A stretch of 16,796 nt of DNA. Origin: an uncultured Bacilli bacterium. GTDB lineage: Bacteria > Bacillota_I > Bacilli_A > RF39 > UBA660. Under the pieces are notes generated by a model, which saw only the letters and a list, made by a program, of their open reading frames with translations, was not told the origin of the DNA and ran no database searches. The position numbers and the translations under genes are program-made. Shown here piece after piece: positions 1 through 7,578 of this stretch. The stretch lies in the NCBI GenBank assembly GCA_944358495.1, contig CALVRF010000021.1:1-16796 (forward strand), written 5' to 3'. Every line of letters starts with the position of its first letter. Position 1 is the first letter of the stretch.

Positions 1-189
<189 letters not shown>

Positions 190-1104
190 TTAAAATTTTT
201 TTTCTTTTAATTTTTGAGCAATCTTTTTTATTTTATTAAATCGATGATATAAACCTGATTTACTAATTTTATTTCCCGTTTCTAAAGAAATAATTTCACT
301 TAATTCTAATAACGAAGCATCAGGATATTTAATTCGATATTCACAAACTGTTTTTTCTTTATCATCTAATAAATCATAAACATCTTTTTCTTTAATCAAT
401 TTAATATCTTTTATTTGATTGTTAGACGTTTCGATAATTTTATCCACATTAGCTTGTTCACAATTATTAAGCCTATTAGTCATATTTTTATGATCTCGAT
501 ATATTCTAATATCTTCATAATATAAAACCGCATTAAAAGCATTAATCATCCTTAAAAAATCACCAATTTTTTCGGCTTCTTTAATATAAACCATATAATT
601 ATTATCCCTATGTAAAACTTTACTATTTAATTTATAATTATTTAAAAGTTCACATATAAAATAAGCATATTTTTCATTATTTAAATTAAACTCTAAATGG
701 TATCTTGAAGTTTTAGGATCATTAATACTGCCACTCATCAAAAATACCCCTCTTAAATAAGCTCTAATTAATTCATCATCAGCTAAAATAAAGTTTTCCG
801 GTATTTCTTTAGCAATCCCTAAATCTTTTAAAATTAAATTAACGTTATTCTTAACCTCTAAAATATACTGCATTTTATGACTATAGTTATAACCTTTTCT
901 AACAATAATTTTAGGATTAATATTATAAATATCTTTAAATAAAGTAAATATTTTTCGAGCTACACTATTATTTTCGGTACTAATAACAATTTTATCACTA
1001 ATTAAAGCCGTACTTTGAATAATTCCTGATAATAAAGAAATTCTTGTCGTTTCATTTTCTTTTAATTTACTAAGTTCATCTTTAACCGTACTAGTAAAAG
1101 ACAT
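190..1104 (-). CDS. whiA: WhiA family DNA-binding regulator
   Basis: 304 residues, the usual length for WhiA. The start MSFTSTVKDEL is characteristic of the family. An N-terminal LAGLIDADG homing-endonuclease-like fold without nuclease function is expected (second motif near residues 113-128, AYLRGVFLMSGS). The C-terminal helix-turn-helix spans about residues 255-295 and contains the signature KISKSGLYHRFNKI. WhiA controls sporulation genes in Streptomyces and affects cell division and chromosome segregation in Bacillus; its exact role here is inferred only by family. It is the last gene of the operon. Its ribosome site (AGAGGGTGG) overlaps the TAG stop of yvcK, 11 bp before ATG, which suggests translational coupling. 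A terminator follows. Confidence 0.93.
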   Translation of the reverse strand: MSFTSTVKDELSKLKENETTRISLLSGIIQSTALISDKIVISTENNSVARKIFTLFKDIYNINPKIIVRKGYNYSHKMQYILEVKNNVNLILKDLGIAKEIPENFILADDELIRAYLRGVFLMSGSINDPKTSRYHLEFNLNNEKYAYFICELLNNYKLNSKVLHRDNNYMVYIKEAEKIGDFLRMINAFNAVLYYEDIRIYRDHKNMTNRLNNCEQANVDKIIETSNNQIKDIKLIKEKDVYDLLDDKEKTVCEYRIKYPDASLLELSEIISLETGNKISKSGLYHRFNKIKKIAQKLKEKKF

Positions 1105-1115
1105 ATAACCACCCT

Positions 1116-2066
1116 CTAATCAAGCAAATAAGATAAAATTTTAATTGATACTTTTAATGCATTATGTCTAATAAATCCATTTTCAATCGTCGCCAAATCC
1201 CCTTCAATAACTTTTGCCCCTAATTTTTCAATATTTTCATAGTCAATATCCACCACATCTTTTTGCTCTGAAGAAGAATATTTATCGATTAATTCTGGAG
1301 AAATTTTGCCATTATTTACAATAACCGCATCGACTTTTCTTTTACCTAAATACTTATTTAATAATTTAATATGATGACTAACAGAAAAATCATCAGTTTC
1401 TCCCGGTTGTGTCATAATATTACAAACATAAATAATTTTCGCCGAACTTTTTTCAATCTCTTTTCTCACTTCATCACAAATTAAATTAGGGATAATACTC
1501 GTAAATAAACTACCCATGCTTAAAATAATCGCATCAGCTTTTCTAATAGCTTCTAAAACTTTTAAATTAGCTTCTGGCTTCTCTTTATAATAAACATCTA
1601 AAATGCCCCGATGGTCTTCAGTAATATTGTGTTCACCTTCAACAACTGATCCATCTTCCATTTTTCCCATTAAAACAACATTATCTTCCGTTAATGGTAA
1701 AACTTTACCTTTTAATTTTAATAAACTGTTTAAAAGTTCAATACCATCCGACATATTACCTGTAATGTCATTGGCTCCAATTAATAATAAATTACCCAAA
1801 GGATGACCATTTAAATCACTACAAGTATCAAAGCGATAATCAAACACTTTGCCGACATTTTCATCATCCGAAGATAAACTAATTAATACTTTACGAATAT
1901 CCCCAACCGCTAAAGTATTAAACTCTTCTCTAAGTCTTCCCGTACTTTTACCATCATCACACACTGATACCACGGCCGAAATATCAAATGGTAATCTTTT
2001 AAGGCCTTTAAGTAACGTACTCATCCCTGTTCCGCCACCTAAAACCGCTACTTTAATTGGTTTCAT
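1116..2066 (-). CDS. yvcK: YvcK/GlmR-type gluconeogenesis and cell-wall factor
   Basis: 316 residues, full length for the UPF0052/CofD-like family. Seen motifs: nucleotide-binding GGGTGMS (10-16), DDGKSTGRLR (37-46), GDIRK (55-59) and GHPLGNLLLIG (about 87-97). In Bacillus YvcK/GlmR binds UDP-GlcNAc and directs carbon to peptidoglycan precursors, supporting growth on gluconeogenic carbon and normal cell shape. Its family partner rapZ, normally just upstream, is not present here. The start ATG shares one base with the trxB stop (TAATG), with AAAGGAG about 8 bp upstream, so translation is likely coupled. The region around residues 35-40 reads VCDDGKS rather than the more common ADDGGSS, a mild variation. 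Confidence 0.92.
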   Translation of the reverse strand: MKPIKVAVLGGGTGMSTLLKGLKRLPFDISAVVSVCDDGKSTGRLREEFNTLAVGDIRKVLISLSSDDENVGKVFDYRFDTCSDLNGHPLGNLLLIGANDITGNMSDGIELLNSLLKLKGKVLPLTEDNVVLMGKMEDGSVVEGEHNITEDHRGILDVYYKEKPEANLKVLEAIRKADAIILSMGSLFTSIIPNLICDEVRKEIEKSSAKIIYVCNIMTQPGETDDFSVSHHIKLLNKYLGKRKVDAVIVNNGKISPELIDKYSSSEQKDVVDIDYENIEKLGAKVIEGDLATIENGFIRHNALKVSIKILSYLLD

Positions 2067-2938
2067 TAATCATTCTCCTTTATTGCTAACGCGGCAATCG
2101 CCCCATCACTAATAGCTGTTGCAATTTGATAATAATCTTTTAAAATCACATCACCGCAAGCATAAACATTTTTAATAGACGTTTCCATCTTATTATTAAC
2201 TTTTATATAACCCTTTTCTAGTTCCAAACCATCAATAAACGAAATATTTGGTTTACCACCAATAGCCACAAACAAGCCATCAACTTTAATAATCTTTCCA
2301 TCGTCAAAGACAACACCTTTAATAACATTATTTTCCGTCATTAATTCATTGATTTCATTACCTTTTAAAACCACAATATTCCCTTTATTTTTAGCTCTAT
2401 TAACTAGTTCTAAGTCAGCTTTAATTTCACTTCTAACAAACACATATACTTGTTTGCACAAATCCGCTAAATATAGAGCGTTAGTAAAAGCGGAATTACC
2501 GCCACCAACAACTCCAACTGTTTTTTCTTTATAAAAAGTTCCATCACAAACTGCACAATAACTAATGCCTTGAATATTATCAATATCTTTTATTTTAAGT
2601 TTAGCTGGCACTCTACCAGTTGCAATAATTAAATGTTTACATTTAAAATCTTTTTTATTGGTTTTAACAACAAAATAACCTTTTTTTTCGACTTTTAAAA
2701 CTTCGGCAAACTCTAAAGGAATATCATTAGCTTTAACATGATTGAACATTTTTAAAGCTAGTTCCGCCCCATTAATACTTTCAAAACCCAAATAGTTTTC
2801 CACCATACTCGTTTTAAGTAATTGGCCTCCCGGTGCATCTTTATCAATTAATAAAACATCAATACCAGCTCTTTTTAAATATAAAGCTGAAGCTAAGCCT
2901 GCAGGCCCAGCTCCAATTACAATCGTATTAAAATCCAT
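2066..2938 (-). CDS. trxB: Thioredoxin-disulfide reductase
   Basis: 290 residues from the ATG at 2938, somewhat shorter than the typical 305-320. It passes electrons from NADPH through FAD and a redox disulfide to thioredoxin in the cytoplasm. Seen: FAD-binding GAGPAG near the N-terminus, PGGQL near residue 37, the active-site CAVC at about 128-131 followed by DGTF, the NADPH motif GGGNSA at about 145-150, and the C-terminal FAD motif YACGDV. A GTG three bases upstream (2941) is also open, but the GAGGAGG ribosome site (2952-2946) lies 7 nt before the ATG and only 4 nt before the GTG, so ATG is preferred. Its ATG overlaps the lgt TGA stop (TGATG). Confidence 0.94.
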   Translation of the reverse strand: MDFNTIVIGAGPAGLASALYLKRAGIDVLLIDKDAPGGQLLKTSMVENYLGFESINGAELALKMFNHVKANDIPLEFAEVLKVEKKGYFVVKTNKKDFKCKHLIIATGRVPAKLKIKDIDNIQGISYCAVCDGTFYKEKTVGVVGGGNSAFTNALYLADLCKQVYVFVRSEIKADLELVNRAKNKGNIVVLKGNEINELMTENNVIKGVVFDDGKIIKVDGLFVAIGGKPNISFIDGLELEKGYIKVNNKMETSIKNVYACGDVILKDYYQIATAISDGAIAALAIKEND

Positions 2939-3723
2939 CACTTAGCCTCCTCATTATACATTTTACTCTTTTTAAAGCAAATAATAAACAGTACGATACC
3001 GATAATTATCATTACTAGTGACACAATTTGAGCAATTTTTAAATCAAAAAGCATTAAACTATCCGTTCTTAAACCTTCAATGCAAAATCTACCAATACTA
3101 TACCAAATTAAATATAAACTAGTTACCATGCCCACTTTATTTTTCTTCCATCTTCTAAAAAAGAACAAAACAATAAACCCTAATAAACACCACAACGATT
3201 CAAAAAAGAAAGTGGGAATATAATAAGTTCCATTAATATACATGCCATCGATAATAAATGAAGGTAAATATAAACTTTCTAAAAATTCTAAAGACGTTTC
3301 TGGTCCATGGGCTTCACCATTAAAGAAATTTCCCCATCTACCTATCGCCTGACCAATAATTAAACCAACGACTAAGAAGTCTAAAATTAATAAAGAATTT
3401 ACTTTTTTCTTTTTTAAATAAATTAAAATGAAAATTAAAGCAGCAATAATTCCTCCATGAATTGCTAAACCACCTTTCCAAAATTCTAAAATTTCAATAG
3501 GATTAGCTAAATAATAATCTAAATTAAATAAGACAAAATAAGCCCTAGCTCCAATAATTCCAAAAACAACCGCTAAAAAAAGCAAGTTAACAATAAAATC
3601 CTCAGAAAAACCAAACCGCTTTGATTCTTTTATTACTAACTGGCCCCCAACCATAATGGCAATAAATATAAAAATCGAATACCAATGAATACTAATAAAT
3701 CCTAAATCAATAACTGGGTTCAT
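2938..3723 (-). CDS. lgt: Prolipoprotein diacylglyceryl transferase
   Basis: 261 residues. Lgt transfers diacylglycerol from phosphatidylglycerol to the lipobox Cys of prelipoproteins in the cytoplasmic membrane. The family signature GRWGNFFNGEAHG is at 128-140, with the conserved HGG at 89-91. Several hydrophobic segments (about 12-32, 46-66, 88-104, 111-127, 172-190, 202-216, 228-250) fit the seven-helix membrane fold. The start overlaps the stop of the YvlD-like gene by 4 nt (ATGA), and AAAGGGGA precedes it. Adjacent yvlD and lgt are also found in Bacillus subtilis with hprK between them; hprK is absent here. The presence of Lgt means the organism exports lipoproteins. Confidence 0.95.
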   Translation of the reverse strand: MNPVIDLGFISIHWYSIFIFIAIMVGGQLVIKESKRFGFSEDFIVNLLFLAVVFGIIGARAYFVLFNLDYYLANPIEILEFWKGGLAIHGGIIAALIFILIYLKKKKVNSLLILDFLVVGLIIGQAIGRWGNFFNGEAHGPETSLEFLESLYLPSFIIDGMYINGTYYIPTFFFESLWCLLGFIVLFFFRRWKKNKVGMVTSLYLIWYSIGRFCIEGLRTDSLMLFDLKIAQIVSLVMIIIGIVLFIICFKKSKMYNEEAK

Positions 3724-4151
3724 TTCTTTTTCCCCTTTCCATTAAGTTTTTGAAAGACTAAAGTATCCATCAAAACATTTAAAGCTGATATCAAAATAGA
3801 TGCAAAAACGGCAAACCAAATACCATAAATATGAAAATGTGGTCCTAAAATAATATTAACAATTTTTAAAATAATTAAATTGATAAATGGGTAAAATAAT
3901 CCTAAAGTAAGACCCGTAATTGGAATAGTCAGCCATACTAATAATGGTTTAATCGTTTTATTAAGCAAATAAATAATAATTGCCGCAATTAAACTCCATA
4001 AACCAAAATACTCACTATCGATATATAAAGTATCATCAAAAATCATCGACGTTAAAATTAAAATAAGGGCATAGCCAATCATTCTAATAATCCAATCTAA
4101 AAATTTATATAATAAGCTCACGCCCTTTTCAGGATTAATTACTTTTTTCAT
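3720..4151 (-). CDS. YvlD-like four-helix membrane protein (phage holin family IV superfamily)
   Basis: 143 residues from ATG 4151. It contains four hydrophobic segments and the family core with NKTIKPLLVWLTIPITGL followed by TLGLFYPFIN, typical of PF04020 proteins such as B. subtilis YvlD. Despite the family name, these are ordinary chromosomal membrane proteins of unsettled function, not evidence of a prophage. The tail is lysine-rich. An upstream in-frame GTG at 4160 is part of the ribosome site AAGGTGAT (4163-4157), 6 nt before the ATG, so ATG 4151 is the likely start. It heads the operon ending in whiA. Its promoter overlaps the end of uvrB. The order uvrB-yvlD-lgt resembles the B. subtilis neighbourhood, which supports the assignment. 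Confidence 0.82.
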   Translation of the reverse strand: MKKVINPEKGVSLLYKFLDWIIRMIGYALILILTSMIFDDTLYIDSEYFGLWSLIAAIIIYLLNKTIKPLLVWLTIPITGLTLGLFYPFINLIILKIVNIILGPHFHIYGIWFAVFASILISALNVLMDTLVFQKLNGKGKKK

Positions 4152-4168
4152 CCCTATCACCTTACAAC

Positions 4169-4197
4169 ATTATACCATTATTCACTTTTTAACTCAA
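4169..4197 (-). promoter_or_regulatory. Promoter of the YvlD-lgt-trxB-yvcK-whiA operon
   Basis: On the minus strand TTGAGT (4197-4192), a 17-nt spacer and TGGTATAAT (4177-4169) form a good sigma-A-type promoter with an extended -10. The -35 lies within the last codons of uvrB and the extended -10 abuts the uvrB TAA stop. Expected transcription start is near 4162, giving a leader of only about 11-12 nt that still includes AAGGTGAT. Confidence 0.7.
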
Positions 4198-6127
4198 ATA
4201 AAATATCTCTTAATTCCATAGCTCTTTCAAAATCTAAGTTTTTCGCAGCTTCTTTCATTTCATTTTCGATATTAACCATTAGTTTTGCTTTTTCACTCTT
4301 ACTTAATTTGGCTGGCTTATCATCTTTAACTTCTTTATTATTCGAAATAAGCTCAGGAATCGCTTTAACAATCGTTTTCGGAATAATACCATGTTTTTTA
4401 TTATATTGTTCTTGAATTTTTCTTCTTCTTTCCGTTTCCTTAATCGCTTTATCCATAGCTTCACTTACATAATCGGCATACATAATAACTCTACCTTCCG
4501 CATTACGCGCTGCTCTACCAATCGTTTGAATAAGACTTCTTTCACTACGTAAAAATCCTTGTTTATCAGCATCCATAATGGCAATTAAACTAACTTCTGG
4601 AATATCAATACCCTCTCTAAGTAAGTTTATGCCGACAACCACATCATATTTACCAAGTCTTAAATCTCGAATAATTTTCGTTCTCTCTAACGTTTTAACT
4701 TCATTGTGTAAATAAGCTACCTTAATATCAATTTTCTTTAAATAAACCGTTAATTCTTCAGCCATTCTAATCGTTAAAGTCGTAATTAACGTTCTTTCAT
4801 TTTTATCAATTTGTTTTCTAATTTGCTCTACTAAATCATCAATTTGATTTTTTGTCGGTTTAACTTCTATTAGTGGGTCTAATAAACCAGTTGGTCTAAT
4901 AATTTGTTCAACCACTTTGTGATGACATTTTTCCAGTTCATAATCACCAGGAGTCGCCGAAACATAAATCACTTTATCTAATTTTTTTTCAAATTCATCA
5001 AATTTAAGCGGTCTATTGTCTAAAGCACTAGGTAATCTAAAACCATAATCAACCAAAACTGTTTTACGTGCTCTATCACCATTATACATTGCTCTAACTT
5101 GTGGTAAAGTAACATGTGATTCATCGACAACTAATAAAAAGTCATCACCAAAAAAATCAATTAAAGTTGTCGGTGTTTCTCCAGGACCCCTTAACGCCAA
5201 ATGTCTTGAATAGTTTTCCACACCTCTACAAAAACCAGTTTCTGAAAGCATTTCAATATCATAATTAGTTCTTTCCATTAACCTTTGATATTCTAATAAT
5301 TTATTTTCTGATTTAAATTTTTCCAATTGCTCATCTAATTCAACACGAATATTTTCGATAGCTTTTTTTAGTTTTTCTTCGCTAGTAACAAAGTGACTAG
5401 CCGGAAATAAACTAATCGTTTTCTTATCAGTTAAAATTGCTCCCGTAACAATATCAAATTCACTAATTCTATCAATTTCATCACCAAAAAACTCAACTCT
5501 AATTCCTTTAGTGTGTTGGTTAACTGGCACAATTTCCAAAACATCTCCGCGGACTCTAAAAGTTCCCCTTTTTAAATCAATATTATTTCTCTCATAAAGC
5601 ATCTCTATTAATTTTACGATAACTTCATCTCTATCAACATTTTCTCCTACTGCTAAAGAAAGCATCTTATTACGATATTCTTCAATCTCACCAATACCAT
5701 AGATACAAGAAACTGAAGCCACGACAATAACATCTTTGTTATTTAATAAAGATGAAGTTGCATAGTGTCTAAGTTCATCGATTTCATCATTAATCGCTGC
5801 ATCTTTTTCAATATAAGTATCCGTTTTAGCTACATAAGCTTCAGGTTGATAATAGTCATAATAAGAAACAAAATAACATACGTGGTTCTCCGGGAATAAC
5901 TCTTTAAGTTCGGCATATAATTGCCCAGCTAATGTTTTATTATGAGCCAAAACTAAAGTTGGCTTTTGAATTTTTTCAATAACATTCGCAATCGTAAAAG
6001 TTTTACCCGTACCAGTTGCCCCTAATAATACTTGCTGTTTCTTCCCATCGTTAATGCCCTCTACTAATTCTTCTATCGCTTCTGGTTGGTCACCACTAGG
6101 TTTATATTTTGAATGAATCTTAAACAT
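4178..6127 (-). CDS. uvrB: UvrABC excinuclease subunit B
   Basis: 649 residues from ATG 6127, normal for UvrB. UvrB is the damage-verification ATPase of nucleotide excision repair; UvrA loads it and it recruits UvrC. Seen: Walker A GATGTGKT near 36-43, the damage-probing beta-hairpin region rich in Tyr (YYDYYQPEAYV, about 89-99), DESH Walker B at about 335-338, motif VI QTIGRAARN, and a C-terminal UVR coiled-coil motif over the last 40 residues that binds UvrC. An in-frame GTG at 6136 is inside the ribosome site AGGTGAT, which sits 6 nt before ATG 6127; ATG is preferred. uvrA, often adjacent, is not in this window. It is transcribed divergently from the amidase gene and appears to have its own promoter. 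Confidence 0.96.
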   Translation of the reverse strand: MFKIHSKYKPSGDQPEAIEELVEGINDGKKQQVLLGATGTGKTFTIANVIEKIQKPTLVLAHNKTLAGQLYAELKELFPENHVCYFVSYYDYYQPEAYVAKTDTYIEKDAAINDEIDELRHYATSSLLNNKDVIVVASVSCIYGIGEIEEYRNKMLSLAVGENVDRDEVIVKLIEMLYERNNIDLKRGTFRVRGDVLEIVPVNQHTKGIRVEFFGDEIDRISEFDIVTGAILTDKKTISLFPASHFVTSEEKLKKAIENIRVELDEQLEKFKSENKLLEYQRLMERTNYDIEMLSETGFCRGVENYSRHLALRGPGETPTTLIDFFGDDFLLVVDESHVTLPQVRAMYNGDRARKTVLVDYGFRLPSALDNRPLKFDEFEKKLDKVIYVSATPGDYELEKCHHKVVEQIIRPTGLLDPLIEVKPTKNQIDDLVEQIRKQIDKNERTLITTLTIRMAEELTVYLKKIDIKVAYLHNEVKTLERTKIIRDLRLGKYDVVVGINLLREGIDIPEVSLIAIMDADKQGFLRSERSLIQTIGRAARNAEGRVIMYADYVSEAMDKAIKETERRRKIQEQYNKKHGIIPKTIVKAIPELISNNKEVKDDKPAKLSKSEKAKLMVNIENEMKEAAKNLDFERAMELRDILFELKSE

Positions 6128-6144
6128 AAATATCACCTATCCAT

Positions 6145-6175
6145 ATTATAACATTAAATAACAAAACAATGTCAA
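6145..6175 (-). promoter_or_regulatory. Promoter of uvrB
   Basis: Minus strand: TTGACA (6175-6170), a 19-nt spacer, and TGTTATAAT (6153-6145), a consensus -35 with an extended -10. The spacer is longer than ideal, but the extended -10 can compensate. The expected start near 6138-6140 leaves a leader of about a dozen nt carrying AGGTGAT. A second TATAAT (6180-6175) overlaps the -35 and might be an alternative. No LexA box is obvious. Confidence 0.6.
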
Positions 6176-6221
6176 TTATACACTAGGCAAGTCACATTTT
6201 TATGTATTTTTTATAGGTAAA

Positions 6222-6230
6222 TGTTATAAT
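6222..6230 (+). promoter_or_regulatory. Extended -10 promoter of the amidase gene
   Basis: TGTTATAAT at 6222-6230 is an extended -10 identical to that of uvrB on the other strand. No good -35 is seen 16-18 nt upstream. The expected start is about 6237, about 14 nt before the ATG at 6251. The ribosome site is weak (GAAAG, 8 nt before ATG), unlike the strong sites of most neighbours. Confidence 0.5.
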
Positions 6231-6250
6231 GAAGATAGAAAGTATGTATT

Positions 6251-7570
6251 ATGGGAAAAAAGAAAAAACGAAAAAAGCGCAAAAATAGAAAAAGATTATT
6301 ATTGTTATTTATTGTTTTAATAGTTGGTATCAGTTTTTATTTTATCATACCAAACAAAAGCTTTTTAAAACAAATAGATAATAGTACTGTTGCTAATATC
6401 ACCTATTATGATATTTACGGAATTCATATGAACTTCAAAGGTAATATTAAAATTTCTAATAACGTTGAAAATTTAAAATTAATTTTAACTAATGGCAAAG
6501 AAGAAATCGATACTAAAGCTACTTTCACCAAAGAAAATAATAAATACATTTTTTCTACTAGCAAATATATCAATGATGGAATCAACCTTGAAAAATTAAA
6601 TAAAGGTGATTATTACTTATTAATAAAAGGAACAAAAAACAATAAAAATATTTATTACTCTTTACAAAATAAAACTGATTATCAAAATTTAAATTACTAT
6701 ACCCTAACTAAAAATAACCACAATAATAAAATCGATATTAATTGGGACCAATATAATAATATTTCCGTTTTAAATTTTAAAATAAAAGAAACCAATTTAC
6801 CAGCTAATATCTATGATATTACTATTGACCCCGGTCACGATATTAACGACTCTGGAAAATTAGCTTGTTCGGATGGTAGCCCTGTCACTACAAGTGGTAC
6901 ATGTCTTACTGGAACTTTGTATAAAGAGTCGAACATTAATCTAAATATCGCCAAAGAATTAAAAAATCAGCTAGAAGATTTAGGATACAAAGTAAAGTTA
7001 ACTAGGACTTCTAAAAATGATGCTGTCCCAACATATGGTAACAATAGTAGCGCGGAAACCGCTAATCAAACAAAATCCAAGTTTAATTTAGCACTCCATC
7101 ATAATTCATCGGGTATCGATGGTGGGTTAAGTTCGTTAAAAGGCTTAGAATTATACGTTGCCGATAACATTGACTTTAAACTTTCAGAGTTGTTTGTCGA
7201 TAATATTATTAAATATGCTAATACAACAACTTCACCAAAAGATTTAGATAAAGTTCAAAATGGTATTTATCAAAGATTCTTTACTGAAGAAGAACTGCTT
7301 CAAGATGATAATAAGCCAGCAACCAAAACTACCAATACCCTTTACTATTATTCAATCAGAGAAGTAGGTGGTATTGCTACAGGAGCTTATAACAAAAAAA
7401 ATAATTATTATAATTCTAATAATACCGCCGAATCATATCTATTTGAACTAGGTTACTTAGATAACGTTCAAGAATTAAAAAATATTATTAACAATAAAAA
7501 GGGCTACGCCAAAGGTATTGCGCAAGCCATTCAAACATATTTAAATGATCAAAGCCCTAGCTATCACTAG
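6251..7570 (+). CDS. Membrane-anchored N-acetylmuramoyl-L-alanine amidase (Amidase_3)
   Basis: 439 residues. It cleaves the amide bond between N-acetylmuramic acid and L-alanine in peptidoglycan, outside the membrane. The N-terminus is a Lys/Arg-rich cytoplasmic stretch (residues 2-15) followed by one hydrophobic anchor (about 16-34). Residues about 40-180 form an Asn/Lys-rich extracellular region of unrecognised fold, probably beta-rich. The Amidase_3 catalytic domain spans about 188-434: zinc ligands H196 (DPGHD), E226 (LYKES) and H283 (LHHNS), and catalytic E399 (FELGYLDN). Between the first two ligands lies a short insertion with two Cys residues that could form a disulfide. It is the only large plus-strand gene here. 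Its end overlaps nagZ by 14 bp. Function is by family; the target step (division or remodelling) is unknown. Confidence 0.9.
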   Translation: MGKKKKRKKRKNRKRLLLLFIVLIVGISFYFIIPNKSFLKQIDNSTVANITYYDIYGIHMNFKGNIKISNNVENLKLILTNGKEEIDTKATFTKENNKYIFSTSKYINDGINLEKLNKGDYYLLIKGTKNNKNIYYSLQNKTDYQNLNYYTLTKNNHNNKIDINWDQYNNISVLNFKIKETNLPANIYDITIDPGHDINDSGKLACSDGSPVTTSGTCLTGTLYKESNINLNIAKELKNQLEDLGYKVKLTRTSKNDAVPTYGNNSSAETANQTKSKFNLALHHNSSGIDGGLSSLKGLELYVADNIDFKLSELFVDNIIKYANTTTSPKDLDKVQNGIYQRFFTEEELLQDDNKPATKTTNTLYYYSIREVGGIATGAYNKKNNYYNSNNTAESYLFELGYLDNVQELKNIINNKKGYAKGIAQAIQTYLNDQSPSYH

Positions 7571-7578
7571 AGCTTTTT
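7551..7578 (+). terminator. Terminator spanning the overlapping ends of the amidase gene and nagZ
   Basis: Arms AAAGCCCTAG (7551-7560) and CTAGAGCTTT (7567-7576) pair at 9 of 10 positions around a 6-nt loop and run into TTTTT (7574-7578), a terminator for the plus-strand amidase gene. Each arm carries CTAG: the right one contains the amidase TAG stop (7568-7570) and the left one contains the nagZ TAG stop read on the minus strand (7559-7557). On the minus strand the T run is only three, so it should work poorly in that direction. Confidence 0.6.

Noticed and set aside
1603..2112. Plus-strand frames of 67 and 87 codons opposite yvcK
   Set aside because: Shadow frames of a conserved gene, with no ribosome site or recognisable protein.
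3720..4151. Prophage holin
   Set aside because: The family name includes phage holin, but the gene sits in a conserved housekeeping operon with no other phage genes; it is YvlD-like.
4178..6175. LexA-controlled uvrB
   Set aside because: No convincing Gram-positive LexA box (GAAC-N4-GTTC) was seen in the uvrB promoter region.
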